A DNA stretch of 64,000 bases, taken from contig JAIUMA010000002.1 in the NCBI GenBank assembly GCA_022565795.1, positions 1 through 64,000 of the forward strand. The letters run 5' to 3'. Positions within the stretch are counted from its first letter, which is position 1, and every line of letters begins with the position of its first letter. The notes beneath the pieces are model-generated. The model worked only from the letters and a program-made list of their open reading frames with translations, was not told the origin of the DNA and made no database searches. The DNA comes from Balneolia bacterium (GTDB taxonomy: Bacteria > Bacteroidota > Rhodothermia > Balneolales > Cyclonatronaceae). Position numbers and translations under genes: made by a program. Of this stretch, positions 25,379-35,570 are shown in pieces.

Positions 25379-27508
25379 CTACACGGCAGCTTCCTCAAGC
25401 TCAAGGGTAGCTTGCACAATACGATCCTGAACTTCACGCGGTACCTGCGCATAGTCAGCAAATCTGCGGCTGTGTGAAGCTCTTCCCTGCGTCATGGACT
25501 TTAGATGTGTGGTATAACGGTTAAGCTCGCTCAGCGGAACTCTGGCCGTTACCTTCTGAAGACTTCCCTCAGAATCCATGCCCACAATCTGTCCTCTTCG
25601 TCCGGAAAGGTCAGTCATAATGTCGCCCATGTACTCAGCCGGCACAAATACCTGAACTTCATAGATGGGTTCCAACAGTCTCGGCGCGGCATCAAGGAAG
25701 CCTTTTTTGAAAGCCATCATTGCTGCGGTTTTGAAGGCTGCTTCATTAGAGTCGACCGCGTGCATGGCGCCATCGAACACGCTCACCCGAACATCACGAG
25801 CACGGCAGCCGGAAAGCGGGCCGTTCTCCATTTTCTCCATCACCCCTTTAAGGATGGCCGGCTGAAAACGGTTGTCGATCACTCCGCCAACTATGCAGTT
25901 GAGGAATACCAGCTTACCTCCCCAGGGCAGCTCGTGTTCCTCCCTGCCACGAACAGTTACTCCATCAGGGTCGGGCATTCCATCCGAGTAGGGTTCAATC
26001 AGCAAGTGAACATCGGCAAACTGTCCTGCCCCGCCTGACTGCTTTTTATGGCGGTAGTGAGATTTAACGGTTTTGGAAATGGTTTCACGATACGGAATTC
26101 GGGTGTCCTCAAAAGAGACTTTAATTTTATACCTGTTTTCCAGAAGGTTTGAGATTTTGTTGAGATGCTCCTCACCCTGTCCGTTTATAATCAACTGACG
26201 AAGCTCAGCGTTGTGGTCGATTATCAGCGCCGGATCTTCCTTGGCAAGCTGATTGAGCGCTGTTCCCAGCTTCTCTTCATTTCCTGAATCCGTCTTCAGC
26301 GCAAGGCTGATGGTTGGCTCAGGATATGTAACCTTTCTGAACTCAACCATATGGTTTTTATCACACAGCGTATCGTTTGTGGTGCAGTCCTTCAGTTTAA
26401 CCGCAACGCCTATATCACCGGCCCGCATTTCAGGGACTTCGACCCTTTTGCCGCACTGAGGCACAGACAGCGAACCAAGCCTCACCGTGTTGTTTGTTCG
26501 TTCGTTGTATAAATCCATACCCGGCTTGAGTACGCCACCGGTAACCTTAAAGTAGACTAAATCGCCGACGTGGTCTTCGTTGGTATGCTTAAAGATGAAT
26601 AGCGACGGAGGCTTCTCGGTGCTAATTACGTGTTCCGAGCCATCCGACAGGGTTGAGGGGATTCCGTCTTCGGGCGACTCAATCGCTGCATCAATGAAGC
26701 CCATCACCCTGCCTGTGCCCATATTTCTATCAGCAGAAACACAGAACAACGGATGAATAGTATTGTTGCGCATACTTTTACGGAATCCGTCGATCAGCTC
26801 TTCTTCATCCAGCGTACCTTTTTCGAAAAAGAGGTCCATCAGCATTTCGTCGTTTTCAGCAATCGCTTCAACCAGCTCGTTATGCAGAAGCTCGGCGCGG
26901 GCTTTCATCGAATCCGGAATCGGGAGCTTGTCTGGCTTTCCGCCGCTTTCCGGAAATTCATACATCGTCATTTTCATGACGTCGATAATTGCGTTGAAAC
27001 CCTCTCCTTCGCTGTAGGGGAACTGCATAACCACAACGGATCTCCCGAAGCGTTCACGGGCCGATTCGACGGCTTTCTCAAAGTTTGAGTTTGGGTGATC
27101 AAGCTTGTTCACCACAATCATGGAGGTTGTGTTAAAATCTCGCGCGTAATTCCAGAGCATTTCCGTTCCGACTTCCACACCATGCTCGGCATCGAGCACA
27201 AAAATATTGTTTCTTGAAATTCTGAGCGGGGCAACTACTTCGCCGATAAAGTCTGCGGTTCCGGGGGTATCGATCAGGTTTATTTTGTGACCGCGCCAGT
27301 CCAGATTTAGAACCGTCGTGAAAACCGATTTCTTTTTTTCTTTTTCCATCGGATGATAATCCGACATGGTGTTTGTAGCTTCTACGCTTCCTCTCCTCTT
27401 AATGGTACCGGATTCGAAAGCCATGGTTTCGGCCAGGGTTGTTTTCCCTGACCCGGAATGACCCAACAAGACAACATTCCGGATTCGTGAAGTGTCATAA
27501 ACATTCAT
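25379..27508 (-). CDS. Elongation factor G-like translational GTPase
   Basis: A 709-residue, full-length EF-G architecture: GTPase domain, domain II (about 310-395), domain III, a domain IV with GRxxQxxGMDSEG near the end, and domain V. Motifs are G1 GHSGSGKTT (16-24), G3 DTPGTADF (80-87) and G4 NKLD (about 134). Ordinary EF-G has DTPGHVDF, and its His is needed to trigger GTP hydrolysis. Here that position is Thr84, as in the EF-G-like branch rather than true FusA. It may act in ribosome recycling or rescue, or be regulatory. AAGGAG precedes the ATG. It is divergent from the asparaginase gene. Confidence 0.9.
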   Translation of the reverse strand: MNVYDTSRIRNVVLLGHSGSGKTTLAETMAFESGTIKRRGSVEATNTMSDYHPMEKEKKKSVFTTVLNLDWRGHKINLIDTPGTADFIGEVVAPLRISRNNIFVLDAEHGVEVGTEMLWNYARDFNTTSMIVVNKLDHPNSNFEKAVESARERFGRSVVVMQFPYSEGEGFNAIIDVMKMTMYEFPESGGKPDKLPIPDSMKARAELLHNELVEAIAENDEMLMDLFFEKGTLDEEELIDGFRKSMRNNTIHPLFCVSADRNMGTGRVMGFIDAAIESPEDGIPSTLSDGSEHVISTEKPPSLFIFKHTNEDHVGDLVYFKVTGGVLKPGMDLYNERTNNTVRLGSLSVPQCGKRVEVPEMRAGDIGVAVKLKDCTTNDTLCDKNHMVEFRKVTYPEPTISLALKTDSGNEEKLGTALNQLAKEDPALIIDHNAELRQLIINGQGEEHLNKISNLLENRYKIKVSFEDTRIPYRETISKTVKSHYRHKKQSGGAGQFADVHLLIEPYSDGMPDPDGVTVRGREEHELPWGGKLVFLNCIVGGVIDNRFQPAILKGVMEKMENGPLSGCRARDVRVSVFDGAMHAVDSNEAAFKTAAMMAFKKGFLDAAPRLLEPIYEVQVFVPAEYMGDIMTDLSGRRGQIVGMDSEGSLQKVTARVPLSELNRYTTHLKSMTQGRASHSRRFADYAQVPREVQDRIVQATLELEEAAV

Positions 27509-27646
27509 ATACTATTCTCCTTTTTGCAGCGCTTTTTCACTGCATATCTAATAATAATTAACACCTTGAGCCGTGAGGCACAGCACAGGATTTTTGAAAG
27601 CACTATGTATTGAATTAATCAGAATTTTGTGAATGATACAAGTAAA

Positions 27647-27658
27647 AAAAGCGCTTTT
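27647..27658. promoter_or_regulatory. Perfect 12-bp palindrome in the fusA-like/ansA divergent region
   Basis: AAAAGCGCTTTT is a perfect palindrome placed midway between the two divergent starts. Its core AAGCGCTT recurs upstream of pckG at 25172-25179. It could be a shared regulator site, but two copies of an 8-mer are near chance for this window. Confidence 0.25.
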
Positions 27659-27770
27659 GATGCCTGTTAAAGATTTAATTCACAATAGCTAATCCATCAT
27701 ATTATTCGTCATTTTTTTCCCGTAGATTACAAGAATAACTACTTTTGAATAAGACTGTAAATCACAGCGC

Positions 27771-28769
27771 ATGAAACGCATTCTCATTCTGCAAACAGGC
27801 GGAACCATCGCCATGCAGATCCGTCGTGAGAGCAACGGAGAAATGGTAAATACCCAAAGCGACAGCCTTCTGCGCTACATTCCCGAACTCTCGCAAATAG
27901 CCGATATCGAGTGCCGCGAACTCTTTTTCAAAGACAGTTCGGACATGGGCACAGGCGACTGGATTACAATTATTGAAGCTATACGGGATTCTTATAATCA
28001 GTATGATGGCTTTGTGGTCCTGCACGGCACCGATACATTAGCCTACACTGCTTCCGCCGTTTCATTTGCGTTCAAAAACCTGAATAAGCCAATTATCTTT
28101 ACCGGAAGTCAGGTGCCTATGAGCGTAATAAGAAGTGATGCCCAGCGAAACCTGATAAACGCTATTCAGATGGCTACACTTCCTTTTAACGAGGTGGCTG
28201 TATGCTTCAGCGACAAAATCTTTCGCGCCAACCGCACCACGAAAATGAGTATCGGAGAATTCACCGCGTTCAACTCCCCGAATTTCCCTCCTCTGGCTGA
28301 AATCGGTCTGGATATAAATATTAAATACTCGTTACCACCCTCTGCCCAGCAAATGGAATGTTTCCCCGTTTTCAGCGAAGATGTAATTGTACTTCGCCTT
28401 TTTCCCGGTATGAGACCCAAAAAGTTTTTGCCTCTGTTGGAAAATGGAACACGATGCGTAATCATTTCCGGATTCGGCAGCGGTAATTTTCCTGTTAGCG
28501 GGGAGTATAACCTGATTCCATTTATAGAGAAATGCGTGGAGAAAGGCATTTTCGTGGTGATGGCATCACAGGCTCTTTTCGACTCGGTAGATCTTGAAAA
28601 ATATTCCAGCGGCCGCATTGCACGTGATTTGGGCGTTATTTCCGCCCGCGACATGACCACCGAGGCTGCACTCACCAAAATGATGTATCTGCTCGGTCGT
28701 TTCAAGAATCCCCACCAAATAAGAGACCGCTATATTCGGCCTCTTCGCGGAGAGATGTCAGCAAATTGA
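27771..28769 (+). CDS. L-asparaginase, type I-like
   Basis: A 332-residue asparaginase. The first catalytic motif is QTGGTIAM (T12 is the nucleophile) and the second is LHGTDTLAYTAS (T87, D88), followed by MSVIRSDAQRNL. There is no signal peptide, so it is the cytoplasmic type, converting asparagine to aspartate and ammonia. The C-terminal domain (about 205-332) carries the usual GFGSGN loop. It is monocistronic: divergent from the EF-G-like gene and separated from purL by a bidirectional terminator. Confidence 0.93.
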   Translation: MKRILILQTGGTIAMQIRRESNGEMVNTQSDSLLRYIPELSQIADIECRELFFKDSSDMGTGDWITIIEAIRDSYNQYDGFVVLHGTDTLAYTASAVSFAFKNLNKPIIFTGSQVPMSVIRSDAQRNLINAIQMATLPFNEVAVCFSDKIFRANRTTKMSIGEFTAFNSPNFPPLAEIGLDINIKYSLPPSAQQMECFPVFSEDVIVLRLFPGMRPKKFLPLLENGTRCVIISGFGSGNFPVSGEYNLIPFIEKCVEKGIFVVMASQALFDSVDLEKYSSGRIARDLGVISARDMTTEAALTKMMYLLGRFKNPHQIRDRYIRPLRGEMSAN

Positions 28770-28786
28770 TATCCAAAACTTAATGC

Positions 28787-28825
28787 AAAAAGCCCCGCTA
28801 AGTTTCAAATTCAGCGGGGCTTTTT
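28787..28825. terminator. Bidirectional terminator between asparaginase and purL
   Basis: A perfect 13-bp pairing, AAAAAGCCCCGCT at 28787-28799 with AGCGGGGCTTTTT at 28813-28825, lies between convergent genes and has a U-run on both strands. Confidence 0.92.
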
Positions 28826-28851
28826 AGTTTGTCAATCAGATGTTATCTGCT

Positions 28852-31095
28852 TTATTTGTTCATATATGCAGGGATAGCACCTTCATACACTTCATGAAGT
28901 TTTTCAACTTCCACGTCTATAGTTTCGTCGAGTACGAGTTTTGACCCGCCGGTAGCGCCAAGGTTTGTTAGCGCAATTCCGAACGTTCCTGCAGCTTTAA
29001 TAAGAGCATCGAAGTTATTTTTACTAACGCTCATAACCACGCCGGACTGCGCCTCACTGAAGTAGACTTCCATACGCGAGCTACCCGAATACTGCTGAAG
29101 CTGTGTTGTATCAATTTTGGCTCCGATTTTCGAGAATACAGACTTTTCAGCCAGACATGCTATCAAGCCACCATCGGAGCAGTCGTGCGCCGACTTTATT
29201 AGCCCAAGTTCAATCGCATTTAAAATGAATTGGTGCAGCTTCGACTCGTATTCAAGATCAAAATCAGGGGCATCACCTTCGGTTAACCCATGATTCCAGC
29301 TCAGATACTCAGAGCCGCCGAGACCGGTGCGCTTGGCACCAGCATAAATCACAAGCGACTCAGCATCTTTATAACCCGGGGTCATGAGGCCTTTCCCAAG
29401 GTCTTCGATTAGCCCCAGCATACCGATAGTCGGAGTCGGGAAAACCGCGCTCTTAGGATTTTCATTGTAGAAACTCACGTTACCACCGGTTACCGGGGTA
29501 TTGAGCGCACGGCAGGCATCACTCATACCGCCAACGGCTTCTTTAAACACCCAGTAAACTTCCGGCTTATACGGGTTTCCAAAGTTGAGGCAGTTTGTGA
29601 TAGCCAGCGGCTTGGCGCCTGAACAAACTACGTTTCTCGCGGCCTCTGCAACAGCAATCTGCCCGCCTTTTCGCGGATTCAGATACACATAGCGCCCGTT
29701 ACAGTCAGTTTTGACCACAAGCCCCTTTTTAGTGCCTTTCACACGGATAACACCGGCATCAGAATGTCCAGGGCCTAAGACTGTATTGGTGCGAACCATA
29801 TGATCATACTGCTCAAACACCCAGCGCTTTGAGGCCACGTTAGGAGATTGCAACAGCTTAAGCAAAGCCTGCTCGTAATTTGTCTCCTCAGGAACAGTGC
29901 TCATATCAAAGGCGTGTTTGGCAGCGATGTATGCAGGCTCTTTGGTTTCGCGCTCATACACAGGCGCTCCGCCTCCGAGCACAAGTGAGTCAGCAGGAAT
30001 TTTGGCTTTAAGCTGGCCATGCATCCAGTACTCTACTTCACCGGTATCGATCACCTCACCAATGATTTCAGCGCTTACGTCCCATTTTTGGAAGACATCA
30101 AGTACTTCCTGCTCTCTACCGTTATGTGCAACGATGAGCATGCGCTCCTGACTTTCGGAGAGCAGCATTTCGTAGGCGGTCATTCCGGATTCACGTTGCG
30201 GTGCTTTATCCAGATCGATGCGCATTCCCGTTTTGCTTTTGGCCGACATCTCAGAAGAAGAACAGCTTATACCTGCAGCCCCCATATCCTGAATACCCGC
30301 AATCGCGCCGGTTTTTATGGCTTCGAGCGTTGCTTCAAGCAGAAGCTTCTCCATAAACGGATCCCCCACCTGCACGCTTGGTCTCTTCGACTCGCTCTCC
30401 TCGCTGATTTCTTCCGATGCAAAAGTAGCACCGTGAATTCCGTCACGACCTGTGCTGGCGCCAACGATAATTACCGGGTTGCCTGGTCCCGGCGCTGCGG
30501 CCGATGCGGTTTCGCCGGCCTTCACAATACCAACGCTCATCGCGTTAACCAGCGGGTTTCCTTCGTAGCTGGCATCAAAGAAGATGTCGCCGGCTACGGT
30601 TGGAACTCCGAATGAGTTACCGTAATCCGCAATTCCGTGCACAACGCCATCAAGTAGAAATCGAACGCGAGGGGTTTCGAGCGACCCGAATCTGAGGGAG
30701 TTCAATGCCGCAATTGGTCGTGCTCCCATGGTAAAAATATCTCTGTGAATACCACCAACTCCGGTTGCCGCACCCTGATAAGGCTCAACTGCCGAAGGGT
30801 GATTATGACTCTCAATTTTGAACGCACAGGCAAGACCATCACCAATATCCACAAGACCGGCATTTTCCTCTCCGGCTCCAACGAGCAGCTGCGGTCCCTT
30901 GTTCGGTAGAGTCTTCAGTACTTTGATGGAGTTTTTATACGAACAGTGCTCACTCCACATAACGGAATATACGCCAAGCTCCGTAAAGGTCGGGACACGA
31001 CCGAGATAAGCTTTTATTTTATCAAACTCATCTGCTGTAAGTCCGTGATCGAGGGCGAGCTGTAGCGTGACTTCCGGTTCTTTGGGTAACGACAT
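28852..31095 (-). CDS. purL: Phosphoribosylformylglycinamidine synthase, large subunit
   Basis: A 747-residue PurL of the small multi-subunit type (compare about 740 in Bacillus and about 1300 in E. coli). The N-terminal family block [16 protein letters not shown] (about 38-53) and the ATP-binding [10 protein letters not shown] (about 270) are present, and AIR-synthase-like halves repeat at about 70-350 and 430-720. It makes FGAM from FGAR with ammonia supplied by PurQ, which needs PurS as well; neither gene is in the window. The ATG lacks an SD sequence, which is common in this lineage. Confidence 0.95.
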   Translation of the reverse strand: MSLPKEPEVTLQLALDHGLTADEFDKIKAYLGRVPTFTELGVYSVMWSEHCSYKNSIKVLKTLPNKGPQLLVGAGEENAGLVDIGDGLACAFKIESHNHPSAVEPYQGAATGVGGIHRDIFTMGARPIAALNSLRFGSLETPRVRFLLDGVVHGIADYGNSFGVPTVAGDIFFDASYEGNPLVNAMSVGIVKAGETASAAAPGPGNPVIIVGASTGRDGIHGATFASEEISEESESKRPSVQVGDPFMEKLLLEATLEAIKTGAIAGIQDMGAAGISCSSSEMSAKSKTGMRIDLDKAPQRESGMTAYEMLLSESQERMLIVAHNGREQEVLDVFQKWDVSAEIIGEVIDTGEVEYWMHGQLKAKIPADSLVLGGGAPVYERETKEPAYIAAKHAFDMSTVPEETNYEQALLKLLQSPNVASKRWVFEQYDHMVRTNTVLGPGHSDAGVIRVKGTKKGLVVKTDCNGRYVYLNPRKGGQIAVAEAARNVVCSGAKPLAITNCLNFGNPYKPEVYWVFKEAVGGMSDACRALNTPVTGGNVSFYNENPKSAVFPTPTIGMLGLIEDLGKGLMTPGYKDAESLVIYAGAKRTGLGGSEYLSWNHGLTEGDAPDFDLEYESKLHQFILNAIELGLIKSAHDCSDGGLIACLAEKSVFSKIGAKIDTTQLQQYSGSSRMEVYFSEAQSGVVMSVSKNNFDALIKAAGTFGIALTNLGATGGSKLVLDETIDVEVEKLHEVYEGAIPAYMNK

Positions 31096-31129
31096 AGTTG
31101 GAGAAGGTTGGATTTGTTGATTTTGCTAT

Positions 31130-31885
31130 TTAACGGTTTAATGCTTCCGTAAGCTCTTCAAATTTACTGAATACGATATTCGCCTGAGAGCGTAACGACG
31201 AGTCCTGCTCGCGTGTATACCATGCCGTTTGCCATCCGGCAGAGTTGCCGCCCTGAATGTCAGACATGAAATTATCCCCTACGTATAACACCTGTTCGCC
31301 CTTCGAGCCCGAGATTTGCTCCGCGTGAGCGAAAATTTCAGGGCTTGGCTTTAGGTGGCCGACATCCTCGGAAATAATGATGTGCTCCGAAAAATCACTC
31401 AGACCGAACGACTCGGCCTTAAGCTTTTGAGTTTCAGAAAAGCCATTAGTGATGAAACCAAGCTTATAGGTACTGCTCAGATCTGTTAGCGCCTCTTTGG
31501 CTCCGTCGATCCAGGTCCACTCGTTTCGATAGGCCTGCATATAGGTATTCCCAATTTCCTCAGCCTGTGAGTGATCCACACCTGTTTCCCGGATGGATTC
31601 TGAAAAACGCAGGCGCTGCAGGCTATCACGGTCGATTGCGCCCAGACTATACTGTTTCCACAATCCTGTGTTAATTCTGGCATAGGTACGGCTGAAGAGA
31701 TCGAACTCGGTTCCCGCAAAACAGGGAAAGGTTTCAAAAACATATCGGAGCGCATTGTTTTGCGCCGTTTTATGATCCAGAATGGTATCGTCTATATCGA
31801 AATATATAAATGAAGGACGCGGCAAAATGATTACATACGGTTTTGTGTTATCAGCTGGTGTGAAGATAAGAAAGTTGTCTTTCAA
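31130..31885 (-). CDS. HAD-family phosphatase (YjjG-like)
   Basis: Up to 251 residues. Motif I is YFDIDDT with the two catalytic Asp residues, followed by ITNGF (motif II), and SEDVGHLKPSPEIF and VGDNFMSDIQGG (motifs III and IV). The helical cap between I and II fits the YjjG/YfnB nucleotidase subfamily, which acts on pyrimidine nucleoside monophosphates. The start is uncertain: no ATG is available, and the choices are TTG at 31885 or TTG at 31825. The latter leaves the usual four or so residues before motif I. It follows purL's start by 34 bases on the same strand, so the two may be co-transcribed. Confidence 0.85.
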   Translation of the reverse strand: MKDNFLIFTPADNTKPYVIILPRPSFIYFDIDDTILDHKTAQNNALRYVFETFPCFAGTEFDLFSRTYARINTGLWKQYSLGAIDRDSLQRLRFSESIRETGVDHSQAEEIGNTYMQAYRNEWTWIDGAKEALTDLSSTYKLGFITNGFSETQKLKAESFGLSDFSEHIIISEDVGHLKPSPEIFAHAEQISGSKGEQVLYVGDNFMSDIQGGNSAGWQTAWYTREQDSSLRSQANIVFSKFEELTEALNR

Positions 31886-32000
31886 TCAGCAGTCAAATTA
31901 CATTCTTCATCCTATGAATTTGAGTCCTGTTACCTTATTTTTGAACTCATTTTCAACAGGCCTGATACATGGCCGGTATTTATTTGTACTATAAAGCGTT

Positions 32001-32480
32001 ATGCGTCCAGATCCGGAACAAAAAATTGATATAAAGGCTATACCTGCGTGGAGAATAACGGGAGGACTCGGTTCCCTGTTTTGGTGGTTTGTTCCCGTAG
32101 TTTACGGTTTTTTTGCGCTTGGCGGCGTTGCTGAGCGCTGGCCGGTCATTCTGCTCACCGTACTGGTTGTTCTTAATACCATACTACAGGCATCAATTAT
32201 TCCAAGTATTCGATGGAGACGCTGGAGCTACCAGATCGACAAGCACGAAATTTACCTGCAGCACGGCATTTTCATCATTCGGAGAACGCTGATTCCCGTA
32301 AATCGTATTCAGCACGTCGATACGCGTCAGGGGCCCATCATGCGCTCGTTTGATCTTTCTTCCGTAACCATCACCACCGCAGCAACCACACACGAAATTC
32401 CCGCATTAAACGACGAAGTCGCTGATGAAGTCAGAAACCGAATCTCAGATCTCGCCAGAGCAGCCGACCAGGATGTCTGA
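32001..32480 (+). CDS. PH-domain membrane protein, YdbS-like
   Basis: A 159-residue protein with two membrane helices (about 24-43 and 46-66) followed by one bacterial PH domain (bPH2; about 75-150), with the conserved block RRTLIPVNRIQHVDTRQGP. It pairs with the next gene in the way Bacillus YdbS pairs with YdbT. In Bacillus the pair is linked to membrane stress and bacteriocin resistance, a role I only suggest here. Its stop overlaps the start of the YdbT-like gene by 8 bases. Confidence 0.85.
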   Translation: MRPDPEQKIDIKAIPAWRITGGLGSLFWWFVPVVYGFFALGGVAERWPVILLTVLVVLNTILQASIIPSIRWRRWSYQIDKHEIYLQHGIFIIRRTLIPVNRIQHVDTRQGPIMRSFDLSSVTITTAATTHEIPALNDEVADEVRNRISDLARAADQDV

Positions 32481-33990
32481 GCCCCGGCGGCAGCATCCCG
32501 TTGCCGCCCTGACCAGCACGCTGCGAACGCTTCGGGAGCTTCTAATCCCGCTTGTCCTCGTCTTCTTTCTGGGCGGTGGTCGTGATGATGGTCTGTTCAG
32601 CAACCCTTACTACATCTCAATTTTCCTCACCTTTCTGCTCGTAGCCGGGGTAATGCAGTGGATGCGCTTCACCTACCGCGTAGAGGATGATGAGCTTCGT
32701 ATCGAATATGGCCTTCTGGTTCGTAAGCGCTCCTACATTCCAAGACACCGCATCCAGGTGATTGATATCAGTTCAGGCATCTTACAGCGCATGTTTGGCC
32801 TTGTAAGCCTGAATGTCCAGACGGCAGGAGGCGGCGCGGAAGAAGCCCGAATCAGTGCTCTCACCATTGAAGACGCCCGATGGATTAAGGAGAACCTGAG
32901 TCGCGACGACTCAGCAGAAAAACAAGCCGCTTTAGGAGACGGAACTGAGGCGAAAGAAAAACCCAAACCGGAGTACCGTCTGAGCTGGAATACGCTGTTT
33001 TTGGCGGGCACTACCTCCGGCAGTTTTGGTGTCGCCCTGTCAATCGTGGGTACTCTTTTCGCCCAAATGAACGTGGTAATGGACGATGATGTAATCCTCG
33101 AAATAATTGACAGCTTTGCCGGAACCAGCGCTACCTTCTTCATTACCATAGGTATTGGTCTCATATTTATCGCATGGATTCTCTCTATTGTCGGGACCAT
33201 ACTATCCTACGCTAACTTTGAAATTTACAAGCGGCCCAAAGAGCTTTTAATTTCGCGCGGACTTTTCGAAAAAAGACAAATAACCATTCCATACAGCCGT
33301 ATTCAGGCAGTACGCATTCAGGAAGGGATTCTGCGCCAGCCCATAGGCTACTGCACGCTATATGTAGACAGCGCCGGATATGGCGATCAAAGCGGGCGCT
33401 CGACCGTGCTTTTCCCCATGTTGAAGCTCAAGGATGCAAAAGAGTTCATCAGCACCATGGTGCCGGATTACAGCCGTGAAATAGATTTAGTGACACCGCC
33501 TGCACGAGCGCTCCGCAGATACATCATTCGTACCATGATACCGTTTGCCGCCCTGATCGGACTCTTCTACTGGCTCTTCCCTTTCGGCCACTGGGCGCTG
33601 CTCACAATCCCTGTTGCGGTAACGCTTGGTTACTACAGATACAGAGCCGCCGCCGCGGGTCACGATGATGACACCATCACCATTCGGTACCGGAATCTGG
33701 CAAAAACCACCGCATTTGTGAAACGTCACCGCGTGCAGTCAGTTAGCGGCTGGGACAACTGGTTCCAGAGACGCCGTGGACTGAAAAGTCTTACAGTCAA
33801 TATTGCCTCATCCGATACAGGCGCATCGTTCAGCGCGCTTGATTTCGAAGAGGATACCGTGCTGGATTACGTGGAGTGGGTGGAACCAAACTATCTTTCC
33901 AAACCACGCGCTGAATCGAATGAGGTGGGAGAAAAACCGGATTCCGATAAAACTTCTTCTGCAGAACGACTGCTCGATCCCGGATTTTAA
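32473..33990 (+). CDS. PH-domain membrane protein, YdbT-like
   Basis: A 505-residue protein. The start is taken at the ATG at 32473, which overlaps the previous stop; a longer frame would run back into the YdbS-like gene. Three bPH2 domains alternate with membrane helix pairs. The first is near 70-140, marked by YIPRHRIQVIDIS. The second is near 260-330, marked by TIPYSRIQAVRIQEG. The third is near 410-480, marked by FVKRHRVQSVSGW. This triple layout is typical of YdbT. The C-terminal 25 residues are polar. The pair likely forms one membrane complex. Confidence 0.86.
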   Translation: MSEPRRQHPVAALTSTLRTLRELLIPLVLVFFLGGGRDDGLFSNPYYISIFLTFLLVAGVMQWMRFTYRVEDDELRIEYGLLVRKRSYIPRHRIQVIDISSGILQRMFGLVSLNVQTAGGGAEEARISALTIEDARWIKENLSRDDSAEKQAALGDGTEAKEKPKPEYRLSWNTLFLAGTTSGSFGVALSIVGTLFAQMNVVMDDDVILEIIDSFAGTSATFFITIGIGLIFIAWILSIVGTILSYANFEIYKRPKELLISRGLFEKRQITIPYSRIQAVRIQEGILRQPIGYCTLYVDSAGYGDQSGRSTVLFPMLKLKDAKEFISTMVPDYSREIDLVTPPARALRRYIIRTMIPFAALIGLFYWLFPFGHWALLTIPVAVTLGYYRYRAAAAGHDDDTITIRYRNLAKTTAFVKRHRVQSVSGWDNWFQRRRGLKSLTVNIASSDTGASFSALDFEEDTVLDYVEWVEPNYLSKPRAESNEVGEKPDSDKTSSAERLLDPGF

Positions 33991-34017
33991 TTACCGGATT
34001 TAGTAGCGGGATACCTC

Positions 34018-34764
34018 TTAGGTGAAATCTCGCGTACTCACCGTTACTCCTGACTCAAAACGGTCCTCTTCGAGTACGATACGCATCATCTTTGCCACCT
34101 TCTCCGGACTGTTCAGTATGCCCTGCTCCCATGCATCGATAAAACTCTGCACGTGCTCAAAATCTTCGGGCGACTGCTCGCGGATTTGATCCTGCATCTT
34201 TGTGTCTGTACGCCCCGGATTGAAGCCAAACACACCAATCCTTTTCCCGTGCTCAACGGCGATAGCTGCCGTAATCATATCAAGTCCCGCTTTTGTGCTG
34301 CAGTAATGGCTCCAGCCATAATAAGCTTTTTTGGAAGCTCCGCTGGAAACATTCAGAATCCTTAGATCTCCTTCAAAACCAGCCGTTCGCTTGGTAAACT
34401 CATGGCAAAGCAGAGTCGGCGCCACAAAATTGACTTCCAGATTTCTGCGATAATCTTCCGTATCGTGCTTGCCAATCGGGCCGATAGGTTCGAGCATTCC
34501 GGCGTTATTTACGAGCGCGATAAAGGTCGCGTCTTTCATGTCAATATTTGAGAATATCTCTTCAGTCAATATGGTGATGCCATCCGTACGCGAAAGATCA
34601 AAAGCGTAGCTAAATACCTCCGTGCCTTTTTTTGAAAGCTGACTCATCAGCTCCTTCACGCTTCCTCTCGAAACCAAGTGAAGCGTAGTTTCCCCAAGAC
34701 CAACTTCCTTAGCCAGTGCTTCACCAATTCCGCGGGACGCGCCAGTTATTATGTAGTGTCTCAT
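34018..34764 (-). CDS. Short-chain dehydrogenase/reductase (sepiapterin/benzil-reductase-like)
   Basis: A 248-residue classical SDR. The cofactor motif is TGASRGIG (8-15), NNAG lies at about 92-95, and the active site is Ser about 138 with YCSTK (Tyr about 153, Lys about 157). The Arg after the first glycine favours NADP(H). The overall pattern is closest to the yueD/benzil-reductase and sepiapterin-reductase group, and the true substrate is unknown. It is followed on the same strand, 38 bases upstream, by the DUF3891 gene. Confidence 0.88.
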   Translation of the reverse strand: MRHYIITGASRGIGEALAKEVGLGETTLHLVSRGSVKELMSQLSKKGTEVFSYAFDLSRTDGITILTEEIFSNIDMKDATFIALVNNAGMLEPIGPIGKHDTEDYRRNLEVNFVAPTLLCHEFTKRTAGFEGDLRILNVSSGASKKAYYGWSHYCSTKAGLDMITAAIAVEHGKRIGVFGFNPGRTDTKMQDQIREQSPEDFEHVQSFIDAWEQGILNSPEKVAKMMRIVLEEDRFESGVTVSTRDFT

Positions 34765-34802
34765 AGATTATTATTTAGTGATGCCTTCAGATGTTAAACC
34801 TG

Positions 34803-35546
34803 CTAACCGGGTAACAGTATTATTGAAATTTCTTTTTGTGATGAAGGCGACAACTTTTCGAAACGTTCACCCCGCTGGTGTCTCCACGCTTGTGCCTTCC
34901 ATTTGAATTTAGATTCAATGAATGGCCAGGGAGATAACAGCATGGTTTCACCCTTTTTCGAGTCTGCAGTGAGTTTAAAAGAGTTTCCACCAAATTCGGG
35001 CGGTGGTCCAAATGGATTTTTCCTGCTGCTGCCCATCAACATTCGAAGGCTTATATAGTCCAAAAGCAGCACAAGGGAGTTCATTGTCCTTAAATCTTCT
35101 GCTGTAAGCCCGGGATTTTCACTGAGTACAAGCTGTTCCAGCTGTTTGTCTTTATCATCCATCTCATCCATAAAGGCCTTCACAGCCGGATCTTTTTCTG
35201 CATCTTTACCAGCCAGCGAAACGTTATGGCGTAAGACCAGCAGGCCGACAAGAGGGTCTAAAGCAGCAGAGTCATAGAACCCATTTTGCCAGATACCGAG
35301 ATGAGAATCCTTTGGCATAGATAGAAAATCATGCGGATGCTCTGTCTTTGAATCAAGGCCAGGCTGACCTTCCCAGTCCAACCATCCGATATCATGAAGC
35401 ATTGCTGCGCGAATCACTTTGTGCATCAGCGGGAGTCTAATTCCGAAATCAGCATTCCAGGCTTTTGCCAGCTCTCCCGTCATCAGACTATGATGAATCT
35501 GTGTGATACAAAGTGCCTCGGCAGAGTTCGAATCTCTTACTATCAT
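34803..35546 (-). CDS. DUF3891 family protein (HD-domain-like)
   Basis: A 247-residue protein matching the DUF3891 pattern: an N-terminal QIHHSLMTGELAKAW (about 17-31), a LHDIGWLDWE block (about 51-60), and a later LLVLRHN (about 99). The paired His and HD residues look like the metal ligands of an HD phosphohydrolase. Enzymatic activity is therefore plausible but not shown for the family. There is no signal peptide. It lies between the alpha/beta hydrolase (24-base gap) and the SDR gene, all on the minus strand, so one transcription unit is likely. Confidence 0.8.
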   Translation of the reverse strand: MIVRDSNSAEALCITQIHHSLMTGELAKAWNADFGIRLPLMHKVIRAAMLHDIGWLDWEGQPGLDSKTEHPHDFLSMPKDSHLGIWQNGFYDSAALDPLVGLLVLRHNVSLAGKDAEKDPAVKAFMDEMDDKDKQLEQLVLSENPGLTAEDLRTMNSLVLLLDYISLRMLMGSSRKNPFGPPPEFGGNSFKLTADSKKGETMLLSPWPFIESKFKWKAQAWRHQRGERFEKLSPSSQKEISIILLPG

Positions 35547-35570
35547 AAGTGGTGATGCAGAAACTTGGAT

